A stretch of DNA of 64,000 nucleotides from Acidobacteriota bacterium (GTDB lineage: Bacteria; Acidobacteriota; Vicinamibacteria; Vicinamibacterales; CAVVIG01), in the NCBI GenBank assembly GCA_003222395.1, contig QHWB01000035.1, forward strand, positions 62,001 through 126,000. Reading direction: 5' to 3'. The notes below the pieces were generated by a model. It was not told where the DNA came from and ran no database searches. It saw only the letters and a list, made by a program, of their open reading frames with translations. Below, one piece after another: positions 60,305-64,000 of the stretch (its first letter is position 1; the number at the start of each line of letters is the position of its first letter). Position numbers and translations under genes: made by a program.

Positions 60305-61474
60305 GTGCCGTCGTCGGCTGTTCCAGTCGCTATCGTGATGACCAGCTTCGAGCCGGGCGGCACGGAGCGGCAGATGATCGAGCTGGTGCGGCGGCTGGAT
60401 CCGGCGAGATGGTTGGTTCACGTGCCGTGCTTTCACGCACGTGGCACGTGGTTAGAACGCGTCGTCACAGCGGCGGCATCCGTCGTCGAGTTCCCGATCG
60501 AAAGCTTCCGCACGCCTGACGCGCTGCGTCACGTGTGGGCTTTCGCGCGCTGGTGCCGAGACCGGAAAATCGCTATCGTCCACAGCACAGAGCTCTACTC
60601 GAACATCTTCGCTCTGCCGGCCGCGGCGCTCGCCCGCGTACCGGTCCGGATCGGCAACCGCCGCGAGATCAACCCCGACAAGACGGCGGCTCAGATCGCG
60701 ATGCAGCGCGCGGCGTACGGCGCTGCACACAAGATTGTCGCGAATTCGCGCGCCGCCGCCGAGCGCCTCCGGCTCGAACGCGTGCCGCCGCGGAAGATCA
60801 CAATCGTACCGAACGGACTCGATCTCGAACCGTTTCAACGACGTCGCCAGCGGGGAAGGCGGCGCACGGTCGTCGTCGTCGCGAACCTGCGCCGCGAAAA
60901 GGGACACGACGTGCTGCTCCACGCGGCCGTCGACGTGCTCCGGCAGTTCCCCGACGTCGTGTTCGAGCTCGTCGGCGGCGGTCCCGAACGCGAAGCGTTG
61001 CAAGCGCGCGCGCGCGCGCTGAACGTCGCGCACGCGGTCACCTTTGCCGGGCACCAGGACGAGGTCGCGGGGCGGCTCGCCGCGGCGGACCTGTTTGTCC
61101 TCCCCTCTCGATCGGAGGCATTCCCCAACGCGGTGCTCGAAGCGATGGCGGCTGGACTGCCGATTGTCGCGTCGGCCGTGGGGGGCATCCTCGAACTCAT
61201 CGACGACGGCAGAACCGGGCTGCTGGCCCCGGTGGGCGACCCGCATGCGCTCGCGGACCGCATCGTGCGCGTCATGTCCGACGCGACGCTCGGCGAGCGG
61301 CTCGGCGCGGCCGCGCGCGCCGAGGCGCATTCGCGCTATTCGTTCGACCGGATGGTGGCCGCGTTCGAGGACGTATATCTGATGGAGCTGAGTCGCTCGG
61401 CCAAAGCCTCCCGCATTGGTCCGTCATCATGTGCAAGTCGTCAGTCGTCAGTCGAGCGAGGCGCGAGCGCGTGA
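60305..61474 (+). CDS. Glycosyltransferase family 4 (exosortase-locus sugar transferase type)
   Basis: 389 residues, GT-B fold: PVAIVMTSFEPGGTERQMIELVRRL opens like the TIGR03088-type transferases of these loci; KIVANSRAAAERL, ITIVPNGLDLEPF, VVVVANLRREKGHDVLLHA, FELVGGGPEREAL and LFVLPSRSEAFPNAVLEAMAAGLPIVAS give the donor-domain signature with the EX7E motif. GTG at 60305 is needed to include the first strand; no ribosome site is evident. It is clearly different from the GT4 pair at 54488 and 63437. Ends one base before the next start. Confidence 0.86.
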   Translation: MPSSAVPVAIVMTSFEPGGTERQMIELVRRLDPARWLVHVPCFHARGTWLERVVTAAASVVEFPIESFRTPDALRHVWAFARWCRDRKIAIVHSTELYSNIFALPAAALARVPVRIGNRREINPDKTAAQIAMQRAAYGAAHKIVANSRAAAERLRLERVPPRKITIVPNGLDLEPFQRRRQRGRRRTVVVVANLRREKGHDVLLHAAVDVLRQFPDVVFELVGGGPEREALQARARALNVAHAVTFAGHQDEVAGRLAAADLFVLPSRSEAFPNAVLEAMAAGLPIVASAVGGILELIDDGRTGLLAPVGDPHALADRIVRVMSDATLGERLGAAARAEAHSRYSFDRMVAAFEDVYLMELSRSAKASRIGPSSCASRQSSVERGASA

Positions 61475-61475
61475 C

Positions 61476-63422
<1,947 letters not shown>

Positions 63423-63436
63423 TGGAATCGTGTCGA

Positions 63437-64000
63437 TGCGCAAGCTTCACGTCGCGATCGTCGCCCCGTCGCTGCAGACCCTCGGTGGCCAGGCGGTACA
63501 GGCAGACCGTCTCGTGCGTGCCTGGTGTTCGGATCTGGACGTGAATGCCTGGTTCGTGGCCTCGAATCCGGCGCCGCCGCGGTGGATGGCGCCCGCGGTG
63601 CGTTTCAAGTGGGCGCGCAACGCGGTGATGCTGGCGCAGTACGTCCCTCGTCTGCCATCGGCGCTTGCGGGTGCCGATTTGGTACACGTCTTTGCCGCGC
63701 CGTACGCACGCTTTTGGCTCGCGCCGTTGCCGGCCGTGGCCGCCTCGCGGACGTTTGCGCGTCCGGTCGTGCTGAACTATCGCAACGGCGAGGCTGCGGA
63801 TCATCTGCAGCGTTCGCCGATCGCCCGGGCGGTAATGGCGAGCGCCGATCGTATCGTGGTGCCGTCTCAGTACCTGGTCGACGTGCTGATGGGATTCGGC
63901 CTGCACGCGACGGCGATTGCCAACGTCATCGACCTCGATCGGTTCCGCTTTCGCGACCGCGAGCCGTTACGACCGCGCGTGCTGTCGACGAGGAATTTCC
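63437..64000 (+). CDS. Glycosyltransferase family 4, 3'-truncated by the window edge
   Basis: 188 N-terminal residues are visible: RKLHVAIVAPSLQTLGGQAVQADRLVRAW, DLVHVFAAPYARFWLAPLP, LNYRNGEAADHLQRSPIARA and RIVVPSQYLVDVLMGFGL. These match the GT4 at 54488 almost throughout, including VLSTRNF at the edge, so this is its close paralogue. An in-frame GTG at 63431 is an alternative start. It continues beyond base 64000; the donor domain is not visible. Confidence 0.86.

Overview
The window is one long, GC-rich, gene-dense exopolysaccharide (EPS) locus of the exosortase A (XrtA/EpsH, PEP-CTERM) type, from a Gram-negative-type envelope bacterium. Outer-membrane beta-barrel, Wzz, Wzx and Wzm/Wzt genes, lipoprotein and signal-peptide genes support a diderm host. 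The gene content and the large secreted fibronectin/CBM proteins resemble Acidobacteriota (Vicinamibacteria-like), but that assignment is an inference from style, not from a marker gene. No rRNA, tRNA, CRISPR array, insertion sequence or phage gene was seen.

Layout. 1-12363 (+): core EPS assembly operon with outer-membrane barrel (5' truncated), Wzz, CapB/CpsD-type ATPase, polyprenyl-phosphate sugar-1-P transferase, Wzx, a LicC-like nucleotidyltransferase, the XrtA-locus AAA ATPase, UDP-sugar dehydrogenase, a GT2 with a split C-terminus, and a Wzy/ligase. 12465-21614 (+): a GT2/CDP-glycerol phosphotransferase fusion followed by two tandem, paralogous secreted PLD-like proteins. 21891-26850 (+): three overlapping GT2 genes plus a Wzm/Wzt ABC exporter. 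27060-31088 (+): a PEP-CTERM cargo protein, exosortase, EpsI, a TPR lipoprotein and an exported hypothetical. 31118-36469 (+): three methyltransferases, a polysaccharide deacetylase and a double-GNAT (FemAB-like) protein. 36525-45035 (-): a second flippase, an acyltransferase and two secreted CBM6/endonuclease-exonuclease-phosphatase proteins. 45837-64000 (+): a secreted CBM6/propeller-like protein, a third flippase, GT2, methyltransferase, beta-helix protein, then GT4 - heparinase-like lyase - amidotransferase - GT4 - amidotransferase - GT4 (3' truncated).

How it fits together. The first block makes the lipid-linked repeat unit, polymerises it and exports it. The exosortase block sorts PEP-CTERM protein(s) to the envelope. 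The rest decorates (methyl, acyl, amido, possibly phospho-glycerol), trims (deacetylase, lyase) and perhaps remodels the polymer through secreted phosphodiesterase-like enzymes.

Two unexpected patterns stand out. First, a module of about 165-190 residues occurs six times in five secreted proteins with quite different catalytic domains. Second, six intergenic -24/-12 (sigma-54) promoter-like elements, each with exact GG-N10-GC spacing, sit in correct orientation upstream of the PEP-CTERM gene, three CBM6 proteins, the GT2/CDP-glycerol-PLD unit and a GT4. Two of them carry matched upstream blocks at conserved distance. This suggests a sigma-54 regulon tying the exosortase cargo to the secreted polymer-binding enzymes.
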